Shown here piece after piece: positions 17,444-27,561 of a stretch of 52,895 bases of DNA; positions within the stretch are counted from its first letter, which is position 1; every line of letters begins with the position of its first letter. The notes under the pieces are model-generated. The model worked only from the letters and a program-made list of their open reading frames with translations. It was not told where the DNA came from and made no database searches. The DNA lies in NCBI GenBank assembly GCA_937801655.1, contig CALMWC010000008.1, forward strand, positions 1 through 52,895, given 5' to 3'. Both the position numbers and the translations under genes were made by a program. The stretch comes from an uncultured Gammaproteobacteria bacterium. Lineage in GTDB: Bacteria; Pseudomonadota; Gammaproteobacteria; Steroidobacterales; UBA11654.

Positions 17444-18731
17444 ATTACATAAACTAATTTCACTACCTGTAAAGTGGACAGCATTATTTTTATTGATTTT
17501 ACTTTCTTCTTTCTCAGTTGATTTACTTTCCAAAGAACTGGAGCTATACCATCCTCTTAGGGAAGATAGAATTGTTACTGTAAGACCTGATTCAGGGCAG
17601 CAGATGTCACAAAATGTTAATTATAAATTGGAAGGTGTAGCAGATCGTTTTGGAGATTCAGATTACGATGGTGCTTTAAAAAATTTAGAAATGATGTTGG
17701 ATTGGAATTTATCAGTCTATGAGAAGGCCGTTATTTATCAATTTATGGGTTTTGTGTATGTTAATAGAAATGATACTAATGCTGCGATTGATGTATTTAA
17801 AAAATGTGTGGACTTAAATAGGCTTTCTAACTCTCAACAACAAAGCACAATATTTAATCTTGCCAGCCTTTATGGCTCTCAAGAAAAATGGGATTTGGCC
17901 GTTGATTCTCTAATGAGATTTTATAAGCATGAGCCAGATCCAGCAGCCGAATCATACATAATGATGGGTATAGCCTATTTTCAAAAAGGCGAGCCATTAG
18001 AGGCGCTTCCTTATATTCATATAGCGAATCAAAAATCCTTAAAGCCTAAAGAAAGTTGGTTGCAACTTGAAGTGGCTATTTTATTCTTAAATCAACGATT
18101 TGAAGAAGCTATCACTGTTGTAAAGACACTCTCAACATATTGGCCAGAAAAAGAGAAATATTGGGAAACAATGGCTGGAACTTATATGGAGATGCAAAAA
18201 GATACTGATGCATTGGCAGCCTTAAGTTTGGGTTATAAGAACGATGCATTGAGCAAAAAAGAATCCATAGAAAATCTTGCAAGGTTGAGTTTATATCTTG
18301 AGATACCTTATCAGGCGGCTGTAATAATCGAAGAAAATATGAATTCCGGTTTAATCGATAAAAATGAGGATAATCTCAGGTTACTTTTAGGAGCTTGGAC
18401 AGCTGCTAGAGAATTTGACCAAGCAATTTCTGTGATAGATGTTTTGGCTTCAATGACCAATGAAGGGAAGCTCTATATTCAGAAAGCTATGCTTCTAAAT
18501 GAAAAAGGGGATTGGGATGGAATCAAGCTGGCAACAAGCCAAGCATTGAAAGATCTGAATCTTAAAAATATTGGAGATGTTTATATCTTAAGAGGCATGG
18601 CGCATACAGAATTAAAGGAGTATCAAGAGGCCGTAGGTTCTTTTACAAAAGCTATTGAGTTTGGAACGGATACCAATAAAAGAAATGCAGAGGCTTGGCT
18701 GGATTATGTATCAGATAGGGAAGGCGTCTGA
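17436..18731 (+). CDS. TPR-repeat protein of the TonB operon
   Basis: A 431-residue protein with a membrane anchor or signal (about residues 10-32) followed by TPR-like helical repeats, e.g. AVIYQFMGFVYVNRNDTNAAIDVF and the closing VYILRGMAHTELKEYQEAVGSF region (quoted in part: GMAHTELKEYQEAVGSF). The start chosen is ATG 17436, inside the tonB 3' end (8-base overlap); the frame also has a TTG at 17421. TPR proteins close many extended TonB clusters and are thought to assist the machine from the periplasm. Its stop TGA abuts the stop of the convergent plsC-like gene with no gap. Confidence 0.85.
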   Translation: MHRLHKLISLPVKWTALFLLILLSSFSVDLLSKELELYHPLREDRIVTVRPDSGQQMSQNVNYKLEGVADRFGDSDYDGALKNLEMMLDWNLSVYEKAVIYQFMGFVYVNRNDTNAAIDVFKKCVDLNRLSNSQQQSTIFNLASLYGSQEKWDLAVDSLMRFYKHEPDPAAESYIMMGIAYFQKGEPLEALPYIHIANQKSLKPKESWLQLEVAILFLNQRFEEAITVVKTLSTYWPEKEKYWETMAGTYMEMQKDTDALAALSLGYKNDALSKKESIENLARLSLYLEIPYQAAVIIEENMNSGLIDKNEDNLRLLLGAWTAAREFDQAISVIDVLASMTNEGKLYIQKAMLLNEKGDWDGIKLATSQALKDLNLKNIGDVYILRGMAHTELKEYQEAVGSFTKAIEFGTDTNKRNAEAWLDYVSDREGV

Positions 18732-19463
18732 TTAACTTCCAAAAGACTTATGATTTAAGTCCGGTTCATCTAGATTGCTCAATATCATTTCTCTTGATTG
18801 CATGGAAATCTCATCAGCAGTTATATTCCTGTCTTTTGTTTCAATCGGTGACGATATAGAAATCACTAAATCTACTTTTCTTGGAAGCCAACTCTCCGAT
18901 CTTAGAAATGCTCGACTTCCTGAAATAGTAATGGGTATAACAGGGACATCATTCTTAATAGCGGTCAAGAAAGCACCTTTTTTAAATTTTAATAATCCTT
19001 CATTTTTGAGGAATGTAGCTTCAGGAAAAAAAATAATTGAGTCTGATAATTTATTACTGGCCATAATTTTTTTGAAATCTTCAGCACCTTTTCTGGGATT
19101 CACTCGATCAACTAAATGTGTCCCTAACTTACTTAATATGTATTCAGCAAAGGGAATATAGCGAAGCTCTTTTTTAGCAACATAGGCAAAGTTGGAAGGT
19201 AATGCAGCTGCAAGAATCATCGGATCGGCATAACTTGCATGATTGGCAACAAGAATTGAGGGCCTATCTAATAAATGTTCTTCTCCTTTAACAATTAAAT
19301 TCAGCCTCAATAACTTAATAATTAAGGAAGAAGATTTTTTTGCTAAATTTCTTGTTGATTTAAAATTTCTAGTAAATGGAAAGCAAACAATCATTCCTAA
19401 AGTAATAATTGTAAAGACAAACCAGGCCCAAGAGCCAAATATATATAAAGAAAGACTTTTCAT
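18732..19463 (-). CDS. 1-acylglycerol-3-phosphate acyltransferase family protein
   Basis: About 243 residues, PlsC-like. Motif I NHASYADP (NHxxxxD) and motif III FFPEATFLKNEG are visible, with VPVIPITISGSR as motif IV, after an N-terminal membrane helix. The family puts the second acyl chain on lysophosphatidic acid at the inner membrane. The start is uncertain: ATG 19463 (MKSLSLYIFG) leaves 44 bases to the divergent xerD, while ATG 19496 would add 11 residues and leave only 11 bases. The FPE[GA]T motif reads FPEAT, a minor variant. It may be a specialised paralogue rather than the main PlsC. Confidence 0.85.
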   Translation of the reverse strand: MKSLSLYIFGSWAWFVFTIITLGMIVCFPFTRNFKSTRNLAKKSSSLIIKLLRLNLIVKGEEHLLDRPSILVANHASYADPMILAAALPSNFAYVAKKELRYIPFAEYILSKLGTHLVDRVNPRKGAEDFKKIMASNKLSDSIIFFPEATFLKNEGLLKFKKGAFLTAIKNDVPVIPITISGSRAFLRSESWLPRKVDLVISISSPIETKDRNITADEISMQSREMILSNLDEPDLNHKSFGS

Positions 19464-19507
19464 CAGTTTATTTATTAATATAAATATATGATACATACTC
19501 TAATACC

Positions 19508-20422
19508 ATGAAAAAAATGAGTAAAGAAGATTTTCAATCTAAAAACACTATTGATAATTTTATTGATTCAATTTGGTTAGAACAAGGGTTATCAAAAGCA
19601 ACATTGGATGCTTATCGTTCCGATTTGAATGGGTTAGAAAATTGGACCATTAAGAAAGGTTTTACTTTGATTAATATTTCTAGAGCAGACCTACTAGATT
19701 ATATTTCTGATAGAGCAAAAAATGGTTCAAGCTCAAGGTCTTCTGCAAGAATGTTGTCTTCATTTAGACGATTCTATGGGTATCTTTTTCATCAAGAGTT
19801 AATTGATAGTAATCCTACAGAGAAAGTATCTATGCCAAAAATAGGTAGATCCTTACCGCAAATAATCTCAGAAGAACAAGTACTTAGGCTGATTAAGGCT
19901 CCTATAGCTAAAAAATCCTTGGGATGTAGAGATAGAACCATGTTGGAATTACTTTATGCCACTGGTTTGCGTGTATCAGAGTTAGTAAAATTAAAGAAAA
20001 ACCAACTGAATTTGAATCAGGGTTTTATTAGAGTTATTGGCAAAGGAGATAAAGAAAGATTAGTTCCTATAGGCACTATTTCTCAAAGATGGTTAAAAAA
20101 ATATCTGGATACAGCATTCCATGAAATTATTGGCGATCGACAAACAGATTATTTATTTCCTACAAAAACTTCTGAAGCAATGTCCAGACAGGGATTTTGG
20201 CAGATGATAAAAAAATATTCTAAAAAAGCAGATATTAAGGTTCATTTGTCACCCCATACACTCAGACATGCTTTTGCTACACATTTAATTAATCACGGTG
20301 CGGATCTTAGGGTCGTTCAAATGCTTTTAGGTCATAGTGATCTATCCACAACTCAAATTTATACTCACATAGCACAAGCTAGACTTAAAGATTTGCATGA
20401 AAAGCATCACCCTAGAGGATAA
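19508..20422 (+). CDS. xerD: site-specific tyrosine recombinase XerD
   Basis: A 304-residue tyrosine recombinase. The full catalytic set is visible: Arg155 (GLRVSELV), Lys179 (IGKGDKER), His250 and Arg253 (SPHTLRH), His276 (LGHSD) and the nucleophile Tyr285 (TTQIYTH). With XerC it resolves chromosome dimers at dif. Followed by dsbC, the same neighbour as in E. coli, which marks it as housekeeping XerD rather than a phage or island integrase. It is therefore not likely to be the integrase of the guaA-linked cassettes 22 kb away. Confidence 0.94.
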   Translation: MKKMSKEDFQSKNTIDNFIDSIWLEQGLSKATLDAYRSDLNGLENWTIKKGFTLINISRADLLDYISDRAKNGSSSRSSARMLSSFRRFYGYLFHQELIDSNPTEKVSMPKIGRSLPQIISEEQVLRLIKAPIAKKSLGCRDRTMLELLYATGLRVSELVKLKKNQLNLNQGFIRVIGKGDKERLVPIGTISQRWLKKYLDTAFHEIIGDRQTDYLFPTKTSEAMSRQGFWQMIKKYSKKADIKVHLSPHTLRHAFATHLINHGADLRVVQMLLGHSDLSTTQIYTHIAQARLKDLHEKHHPRG

Positions 20423-20443
20423 ATATTCTACAATACTAATGAT

Positions 20444-21184
20444 ATGAAGAATTCTGTGAAAATTAGTTTATTACTTTTCGTCCTTACTTTTTTTGGCGAC
20501 CTTTCTTTTGGTGAAATAGAGGAAAATAATCCAAATACATCATCAAGCATAGGAGTTGTTGAAGAGCTTTCTAAGGTTATGCCTGAGGCAATTGTATTGG
20601 AATCTGAAATACCAGGCATATATTCAATCTCCATTGGCACGAGTATTGGCTATATCTCAAAAGATGGAAAGTATATCTTGAGAGGTGATATTTATGATAT
20701 GGAAACCAATGAAAACATAACAGAAGGATTAAGAGCCGAATCCAGAGTGAATTTATTAAAGCAAATTGATGAACAATCAATGATTATTTTTACGCCTGAT
20801 AATTTTGATCACACTGTGACTATCTTTACCGATATTGATTGCGGTTATTGTAGAAAATTTCACGATCAGATCAAACAAGTAATGGATCAAGGTATTAGAG
20901 TCAGGTATATGTTCTTCCCAAGAACAGGACCCGATACAGAGAGCTGGGATAAAGCCAGACAAGTATGGTGCAGTGATGATAGGTTGAAAGCCATGACACG
21001 AGCAAAACAAGGAACATCACTTTCATCAGAAAACTGTCTGGATGATCCAGTGAATACCCATTATAGGACTGGGTTAGAATTTAAAGTTCGAGGTACACCA
21101 ACAATGGTAACTGATTCAGGAGAAATGATCGTTGGTTACATGGAAGCAGAAAATCTGAAGGCACAATTAGATTCTCAATTTTAA
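20444..21184 (+). CDS. dsbC: thiol:disulfide interchange protein DsbC
   Basis: A 246-residue periplasmic disulfide isomerase. Signal peptide at residues 1-23 (ending SFG), dimerisation domain about 30-95, then a thioredoxin fold with the active site Cys133-Gly-Tyr-Cys136 in DIDCGYCRKFH and the cis-proline loop GTPTMV. A second Cys pair (VWCSDD ... NCLDD) matches the structural disulfide of DsbC. Shuffles wrong disulfides in exported proteins and is kept reduced by DsbD (not in view). Its stop abuts the stop of the convergent ferredoxin gene. Confidence 0.93.
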   Translation: MKNSVKISLLLFVLTFFGDLSFGEIEENNPNTSSSIGVVEELSKVMPEAIVLESEIPGIYSISIGTSIGYISKDGKYILRGDIYDMETNENITEGLRAESRVNLLKQIDEQSMIIFTPDNFDHTVTIFTDIDCGYCRKFHDQIKQVMDQGIRVRYMFFPRTGPDTESWDKARQVWCSDDRLKAMTRAKQGTSLSSENCLDDPVNTHYRTGLEFKVRGTPTMVTDSGEMIVGYMEAENLKAQLDSQF

Positions 21185-21508
21185 TTATTTCTCAAGATAT
21201 TGAAGCTTATTCTTCACTTCCCGCCATTCATCAGCATCATCAGGAGGAGTTGGAGCATGAGAAATAACAGGCCATACTTCACATAATTCTTGATTAATTT
21301 CTAGAAAATTTTCCTGTCCTTCGGGTATTTCGTCATCCGCAAAAATTGCATCTACAGGACATTCAGGCTCACATAATGCACAATCTATGCATTCATCTGG
21401 ATTAATGACAAGCATATTAGGACCTTCATGGAAGCAATCGACAGGGCAGACTTCAACGCAGTCACCTAATTTGCATTTAATGCAATTTTCCCCCACTAAA
21501 AATGTCAT
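21185..21508 (-). CDS. fdxA: seven-iron ferredoxin (FdxA type)
   Basis: A 107-residue soluble ferredoxin with the 3Fe-4S/4Fe-4S pattern: [18 protein letters not shown] at the N-terminus and [17 protein letters not shown] in the second motif, with a C-terminal extension ([10 protein letters not shown]) typical of the Azotobacter FdI/FdxA group. A low-potential electron carrier in the cytosol. It is a candidate electron donor for iron-sulfur assembly here, since the isc locus in this window lacks its own fdx; that link is inference. Confidence 0.93.
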   Translation of the reverse strand: MTFLVGENCIKCKLGDCVEVCPVDCFHEGPNMLVINPDECIDCALCEPECPVDAIFADDEIPEGQENFLEINQELCEVWPVISHAPTPPDDADEWREVKNKLQYLEK

Positions 21509-21551
21509 TTTATTTCACACCTTTAAAAATAAATTATCTATTCTAAAATCT

Positions 21552-22076
21552 CTAATCTATTGTTTTGTATATTGGATTAAAGTCATTTTTTTCTTTTTCT
21601 ATTTGAGCTTTCAATGTCATCTTAACTGTTTCAAAAGCAATTTGCTCCCATGGGATATCAGATAGTGTAAACATTTTTACATCCAATGATTCTACTCCTG
21701 GTGAGAATTGTAAATTATTCAGTGTTGCTCTAAAAAAAATATGCACTTGATTGGCATGAACAACATCTATAACAGAAAGCAGCGGCCCTATATTTGGTGT
21801 GATCATAGCTTCTTCTTGTGTTTCTCTAATAGCACCATCTGCTATACCTTCACCATTTTCAAGAAATCCAGCAGGCAGTGTCCAATAGTTGCTTCTTGGT
21901 TCGATAGCTCTCAAACAAAGGAGAACTTGATCATTGAATATTGGAATCGTTCCTACAACAATTTTTGGATTTTCATAATGAATGAAATAACAACCAGTGC
22001 AAACATACCTCAATCTACTATCATCTTGAGGTATTTCTAACCTGATCACTTCCCCGCATTGACTACAAAATTTCAT
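21552..22076 (-). CDS. Nudix hydrolase with zinc-ribbon N-terminus
   Basis: A 174-residue protein. A small zinc ribbon (CSQCG near residue 4 and CTGC near residue 26) is followed by a Nudix domain whose box reads GFLENGEGIADGAIRETQEE, with the catalytic RE..EE intact; the usual Gly two residues after EE is Met here (EEAMI). Such proteins hydrolyse nucleoside diphosphates linked to other groups, such as ADP-ribose or NADH. The substrate cannot be named. It is transcribed toward fdxA and lies just beyond the tRNA-Leu gene. Confidence 0.9.
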   Translation of the reverse strand: MKFCSQCGEVIRLEIPQDDSRLRYVCTGCYFIHYENPKIVVGTIPIFNDQVLLCLRAIEPRSNYWTLPAGFLENGEGIADGAIRETQEEAMITPNIGPLLSVIDVVHANQVHIFFRATLNNLQFSPGVESLDVKMFTLSDIPWEQIAFETVKMTLKAQIEKEKNDFNPIYKTID

Positions 22077-22093
22077 AAAATCCTTTTCTTAAC

Positions 22094-22177
22094 TGCCGGG
22101 AGAGAGACTCGAACTCTCACGGGTTTAACCCCACCGGATTTTGAATCCGACGCGTCTACCAATTCCGCCACCCCGGC
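22094..22177 (-). tRNA. tRNA-Leu (anticodon CAA)
   Basis: On the minus strand the 84 bases fold as a class II tRNA: acceptor GCCGGGG pairs with TCCCGGC (one G-U), the D-arm has GGTAGACGC, the anticodon stem TCGGA/TCCGG encloses loop TTCAAAA giving anticodon CAA, a long variable arm (TGGGGTTAAACCC) is present, and the T-arm contains GTTCGAGTC. Discriminator base is A, as leucyl-tRNA synthetase needs. The 3' CCA is not encoded (GTT follows), so it must be added by the nucleotidyltransferase. Read by eye from pairing and by likeness to the E. coli CAA isoacceptor. Confidence 0.95.
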
Positions 22178-22275
22178 TAATATTTAAGAAGAATACAATG
22201 AGAGGCACAGCCAGTCCATAAACTTTAGTGATAATTACTCAATGTGATCATTATTTAATCGAGTAAAATGATCCT

Positions 22276-23292
22276 ATGAAAACATCAGATTACTATTATG
22301 AGTTGCCTAAAGAACTCATAGCGCAAACACCGACTGCAAATAGAAGTGATAGTAAGTTATTGTGTGTTCGTTCAAATAGTTTTGAAGATAAAGTGTTTTC
22401 TGATTTATCAAAAATTCTTTGTGAAAATGATTTGCTGGTTATAAATAATACTAAAGTTATTCCTTCCAGGATGAAGGGAGTCAAAGAATCAGGAGGGAAA
22501 ACAGAAATATTATTGGAGAGAATTATCGATCATAATCAGGCTTTAGTTCAAATTAAGTCAAGTAAGAATCTGAAAGCTGGATCTTCACTCTATTTAAATA
22601 ACGATATCGAGATTCGTATTGCATCTAAAGAAGACCATTTCTATATCGTAGAGTTTCCAGAGTCAGTCGAAAAAACTTTATTAAACTTTGCTAGTGTTCC
22701 ATTGCCTCCTTATATAAAAAGAGAGGCCAACTTTGCAGATGAAAAAAAGTATCAAACAGTTTATGCCTCTCAACTGGGAGCAGTTGCCGCACCAACAGCA
22801 GGACTTCATTTCACCAAAGAATTATTAAATGAAATCAATCAAATGAATGTGGATATAGGTGAAATTACATTACATATTGGTGCAGGAACATTTATGCCTC
22901 TAAGATCAAAACAGTTGAAAGCCAAAAAACTGCACAAAGAGTATTTCAATATTGATAAAACACTCTGCAATCAAATTAAAAATACAAGAAGACGGGGTGG
23001 TCGAGTTATAGCAGTGGGTACAACAGTTACAAGAGCTTTAGAAACAATTGGCTTGACTAATATTGATCCCACCAATGGTTATACAGACATTTTTATATAT
23101 CCTGGTTTTCGATTTAAAGTGGTCGATGCTATGATTACCAATTTTCATCTACCGGAATCTTCTTTAATGATGTTGGTGGCAGCATTTTCAGGTAAAGATG
23201 AAATTCTAAGTGCCTATGGGCATGCTGTGGAGAATCGCTATCGATTCTTCAGTTATGGGGATGCTATGTTTTTAGAAAGAAAGGAAGTGTAA
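22276..23292 (+). CDS. queA: S-adenosylmethionine:tRNA ribosyltransferase-isomerase
   Basis: A 338-residue QueA, which builds epoxyqueuosine on tRNA by moving the ribosyl part of SAM onto the preQ1 base. Visible: DYYYELPKELIAQTP at the start, VAAPTAGLHFT, HIGAGTFMPLR, GGRVIAVGTTVTRALE and TNFHLPESSLMMLV, all conserved in the family. Length is normal. Four bases after the stop comes tgt, whose product inserts preQ1, so the pair forms the queuosine part of a queA-tgt-yajC-secDF operon as in E. coli. Confidence 0.96.
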   Translation: MKTSDYYYELPKELIAQTPTANRSDSKLLCVRSNSFEDKVFSDLSKILCENDLLVINNTKVIPSRMKGVKESGGKTEILLERIIDHNQALVQIKSSKNLKAGSSLYLNNDIEIRIASKEDHFYIVEFPESVEKTLLNFASVPLPPYIKREANFADEKKYQTVYASQLGAVAAPTAGLHFTKELLNEINQMNVDIGEITLHIGAGTFMPLRSKQLKAKKLHKEYFNIDKTLCNQIKNTRRRGGRVIAVGTTVTRALETIGLTNIDPTNGYTDIFIYPGFRFKVVDAMITNFHLPESSLMMLVAAFSGKDEILSAYGHAVENRYRFFSYGDAMFLERKEV

Positions 23293-23296
23293 TTAA

Positions 23297-24406
<1,110 letters not shown>

Positions 24407-24454
24407 TTATTTCTATGTCATAATTGCAACACTAATTTTTGGAAGGTAATAGAA

Positions 24455-24775
24455 ATGTTTATAGAAAATGCTTGGGCACAAACAAGTCCTGCAACGGGTG
24501 GAGAGTTTTTAAGCTTTCTCCCCTTAATTATTATATTTGTTGTTTTCTATTTTTTACTGATTAGGCCTCAGCAAAAAAAACAAAAAGAACACCAAGAAAT
24601 GATTTCTACATTAGAGCTAGGAAATGAAGTTGTTACTGCTGGAGGACTGTTGGGTAAAATTGTAAAGATTGGTGATCAATACCTTCAATTGGAAATATCT
24701 GAAGGCGTTAAAGTCAAAGTACAAAGAACTACAATTGGTTCTCTGATGCCTAAAGGAACCATTAAAAAAGGTTAA
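24455..24775 (+). CDS. yajC: Sec translocon accessory protein YajC
   Basis: A 106-residue inner-membrane protein: one N-terminal helix (FLPLIIIFVVFYFLLIRPQQ, about residues 22-41) then a small basic cytoplasmic domain with LGNEVVTAGGLLGKI. The RPQQKK stop-transfer motif is diagnostic. Part of the SecDF-YajC-YidC complex. AAGGTAATAG precedes the ATG. Sits directly before secD with a 7-base gap, the standard order. Confidence 0.95.
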   Translation: MFIENAWAQTSPATGGEFLSFLPLIIIFVVFYFLLIRPQQKKQKEHQEMISTLELGNEVVTAGGLLGKIVKIGDQYLQLEISEGVKVKVQRTTIGSLMPKGTIKKG

Positions 24776-24782
24776 TCTCTAT

Positions 24783-26627
24783 ATGAATCAATACCCCCTT
24801 TGGAAAAATATTTTGGTCATGGTTATTGTTTTAGCAGGACTATTATTGGCCATTCCAAATTTTTATGGCGAAGATCCAGCCTTAATAGTTGCTAAAGAGA
24901 ATGGGCTTGCCTTCACTGAAACTGAAATTGAAGATATTAAAGTTTATCTTCAGGAAAAAGATAAATCTTTTAGTTCTATAAATCCTAAAAATAATCAACT
25001 TCTGATTCGTTTTAGTGATGTTGAAAGTCAAATAGGTGCGAGTGATACCATTCGTTCCTATCTGAATAGAGTGGCAACTGTAGCATTAACTTTCGCTCCG
25101 AAAACACCCAATTGGATTAATAAACTCGATTTAAATCCTATGAGCCTGGGTCTTGATTTAAGAGGTGGTGTTTACTTTAAGTTTGAAGTGGATTTGGATG
25201 CAGCAATCGATCAAAGGGTTAATCAGTATGTTACTGATATTAATAAATCATTAATTGATCAAAGGATCAGAAGAAATATTAAAAAAGAAGGAAATAGAAT
25301 TCGGATTGAATTGTCTAATCCAGATGATTATACGGCCGCGAGAAGAACTATTAGAGATCTAGATAATTTATTAAAAGTGACAAATTCATCCAATTCATCT
25401 ATCACGTCTATGATTGTAGAAATGACTGAGGATCAGCTTAAAGAGAGGAGAGATTTTGCCATTCAGCAGAATATTCTAACAATGAGAAACAGAGTCAATG
25501 AGCTGGGTGTTGCTGAACCCATAGTTCAAAGACAAGGTTTGAATAAAATCATTGTTCAGCTTCCAGGGGTTCAAGATCCAGCCCAGGCTGAAAGGATTCT
25601 TGGAGCTACTGCAACACTTGAATTCAGGCTTGTTTGCGAAAATGAAAATGCATTTGAAGCAGAAGAAAAGGGAAGGGCGCCCATTGGTTGTGATTTATTC
25701 TATGAGCGATCTGGAAATCCTGTTCTTTTGAAAAAGAAAGCTATAGTTACTGGCAATCAACTCGTTGATGCATCTCAGTCTTTTTCACAAGGAAGGCCTG
25801 CTGTTTCTATCAGACTAGATAGCAAGGGATCAAAATCAATGCTTGAAACGACAAAAAGGAATTTAAATAAGCCTATGGCTGTACTTTTTATTCAGCAAAG
25901 ACAGGAAACGAAAGAAGAAGATGGAGTGTTGGTAAATAGTGCTGTACTAGATAAAGAAGTCATTAATATTGCAACCATTAGAGGAGTCTTTAGTAGTCAA
26001 TTCGAAATCACAGGTGTTTCAGTCTATGAAGCCAAGGATCTTTCAATTTTATTAAGAGCTGGAGCTTTGGCAGCACCAATATTTAAGGTTGAAGAAAAAA
26101 CTGTTGGACCAAGTTTGGGGCAAGACAATATTAATAAAGGTTTTAATGCAATCTTAATAGGGTTGGCGGTTGTGATTATTTTCATGGCTTTTTATTATAA
26201 AGGGTTTGGTTTAATTGCTAACTTTGGGCTATTGATCAATTTGGTTTTAATTGTTGGACTCCTGTCCCTATTACAAGCTTCTCTAACCCTTCCTGGAATT
26301 GCGGGTATCGTTCTAACAGTCGGCATGGCAGTTGATGCGAATGTCCTAATCTTTGAGAGAATCAGGGAAGAGATTAGAAATGGTAACTCACCACAAGCAA
26401 GTATTACCGCGGGTTATCAAAAAGCTTTTGCTACCATTACTGATGCTAATGTAACAACATTGATTGCTGCATTAGTGTTGTTTACTTTTGGCACAGGCCC
26501 CATTAAAGGTTTTGCAGTGACGCTTTCATTAGGAATTATTACCTCTTTGTTTACAGCAATTCTTGCTTCAAGAGCTGTTGTTAATATTGTTTATGGGCAA
26601 AGGACCATTAAAAAATTGAGGATATAA
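24783..26627 (+). CDS. secD: protein translocase subunit SecD
   Basis: A 614-residue RND-fold inner-membrane protein. N-terminal helix (WKNILVMVIVLAGLLLAIPN), the D1 motif LGLDLRGGVYFKFEVD (about 122-137), large periplasmic domains, and five C-terminal helices with GIVLTVGMAVDANVLIFERI carrying the proton-relay Asp. With SecF it uses proton flow to pull exported proteins across the membrane. Length is close to the E. coli protein. secF follows after 3 bases. Confidence 0.96.
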   Translation: MNQYPLWKNILVMVIVLAGLLLAIPNFYGEDPALIVAKENGLAFTETEIEDIKVYLQEKDKSFSSINPKNNQLLIRFSDVESQIGASDTIRSYLNRVATVALTFAPKTPNWINKLDLNPMSLGLDLRGGVYFKFEVDLDAAIDQRVNQYVTDINKSLIDQRIRRNIKKEGNRIRIELSNPDDYTAARRTIRDLDNLLKVTNSSNSSITSMIVEMTEDQLKERRDFAIQQNILTMRNRVNELGVAEPIVQRQGLNKIIVQLPGVQDPAQAERILGATATLEFRLVCENENAFEAEEKGRAPIGCDLFYERSGNPVLLKKKAIVTGNQLVDASQSFSQGRPAVSIRLDSKGSKSMLETTKRNLNKPMAVLFIQQRQETKEEDGVLVNSAVLDKEVINIATIRGVFSSQFEITGVSVYEAKDLSILLRAGALAAPIFKVEEKTVGPSLGQDNINKGFNAILIGLAVVIIFMAFYYKGFGLIANFGLLINLVLIVGLLSLLQASLTLPGIAGIVLTVGMAVDANVLIFERIREEIRNGNSPQASITAGYQKAFATITDANVTTLIAALVLFTFGTGPIKGFAVTLSLGIITSLFTAILASRAVVNIVYGQRTIKKLRI

Positions 26628-26630
26628 AAG

Positions 26631-27551
26631 TTGAATATAAAAAAGATAAATTTTCTATCCATTCGTTATGTAACAACTTGTTTGTCTATCATTCTAATGC
26701 TTGTATCCATAAGCTCACTGGTTTTTAGAGGTCTAAATCCAGGGATTGATTTTACTGGTGGATTTTTAGTAGAGGTTGCTTATGACGAAGCTCCATCCAT
26801 AGTGGAAGTTAGAGCAAACCTTAAAGACGCTGGTTTTTCTGATGCGATTGTTCAGAATTTTGGTTCATCCAGAGATCTTATGATTAGAATTCTACCCAGG
26901 GAAAATCTTGATAATAAGGTGGTCGGTAAGCAGATTCTTGATAGCCTAGATTCATCTTCCAATTCAGTGCAACTAAGAGGGTCAGAATTTGTCAGTCCTC
27001 AAGTTGGTGAAGAATTAACCGAGCAAGGTGGTTTAGCAATGATCTTTGCATTGATTTTGATTATGATTTATATCATGGCTAGATTTCAGTGGAAATTCTC
27101 CATTGGAGCTGTCATAGCTTTGGTTCATGATGTGCTTATTACATTGGGTATATTCTCTATCTTTCAGCTTTCTTTTGATCTGGCTGTTTTGGCAGCAATA
27201 CTTGCAGTTGTTGGTTACTCTCTCAATGATACGATAGTAATATTCGATCGTATTAGAGAAAATTTTAGAGCTATGAGGAACACTGAAACCATCGATATAC
27301 TCAACAGTTCCATCACACAAACGATCAGTAGAACGATTATAACCAGTGGAACAACTTTGTTTGTTTTATTTGCGTTGTATTTAATAGGTGGGAAATCTTT
27401 AGAAGGTTTCTCAGTTGCTCTAATTATAGGTGTTCTGATTGGAACCTATTCATCAATTTTTGTAGCCTCCATCACAGTTCTGTATCTCAATGTTTCAACC
27501 ACTGATTTAATCGTGACAAAGAAAGAAGAAGTGGATGATGGAATGCCCTAG
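26631..27551 (+). CDS. secF: protein translocase subunit SecF
   Basis: A 306-residue partner of SecD. Landmarks: NPGIDFTGGFLVEV near residue 30, and the helix pair with VVGYSLNDTIVIFDRIREN. The start is TTG 26631, supported by GAGG at 26618-26621; the frame has no ATG before the first membrane helix. Ends the queA-secF run and is convergent with suhB 10 bases on. Confidence 0.95.
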   Translation: MNIKKINFLSIRYVTTCLSIILMLVSISSLVFRGLNPGIDFTGGFLVEVAYDEAPSIVEVRANLKDAGFSDAIVQNFGSSRDLMIRILPRENLDNKVVGKQILDSLDSSSNSVQLRGSEFVSPQVGEELTEQGGLAMIFALILIMIYIMARFQWKFSIGAVIALVHDVLITLGIFSIFQLSFDLAVLAAILAVVGYSLNDTIVIFDRIRENFRAMRNTETIDILNSSITQTISRTIITSGTTLFVLFALYLIGGKSLEGFSVALIIGVLIGTYSSIFVASITVLYLNVSTTDLIVTKKEEVDDGMP

Positions 27552-27561
27552 ATAGCGTTCA

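Noticed and set aside
19508-20422. XerD as the integrase of the guaA-linked cassettes
   Set aside because: Its catalytic set, size and dsbC neighbour mark it as the housekeeping dimer-resolution enzyme, 22 kb from the array. It could act in trans, but nothing in the sequence indicates that.
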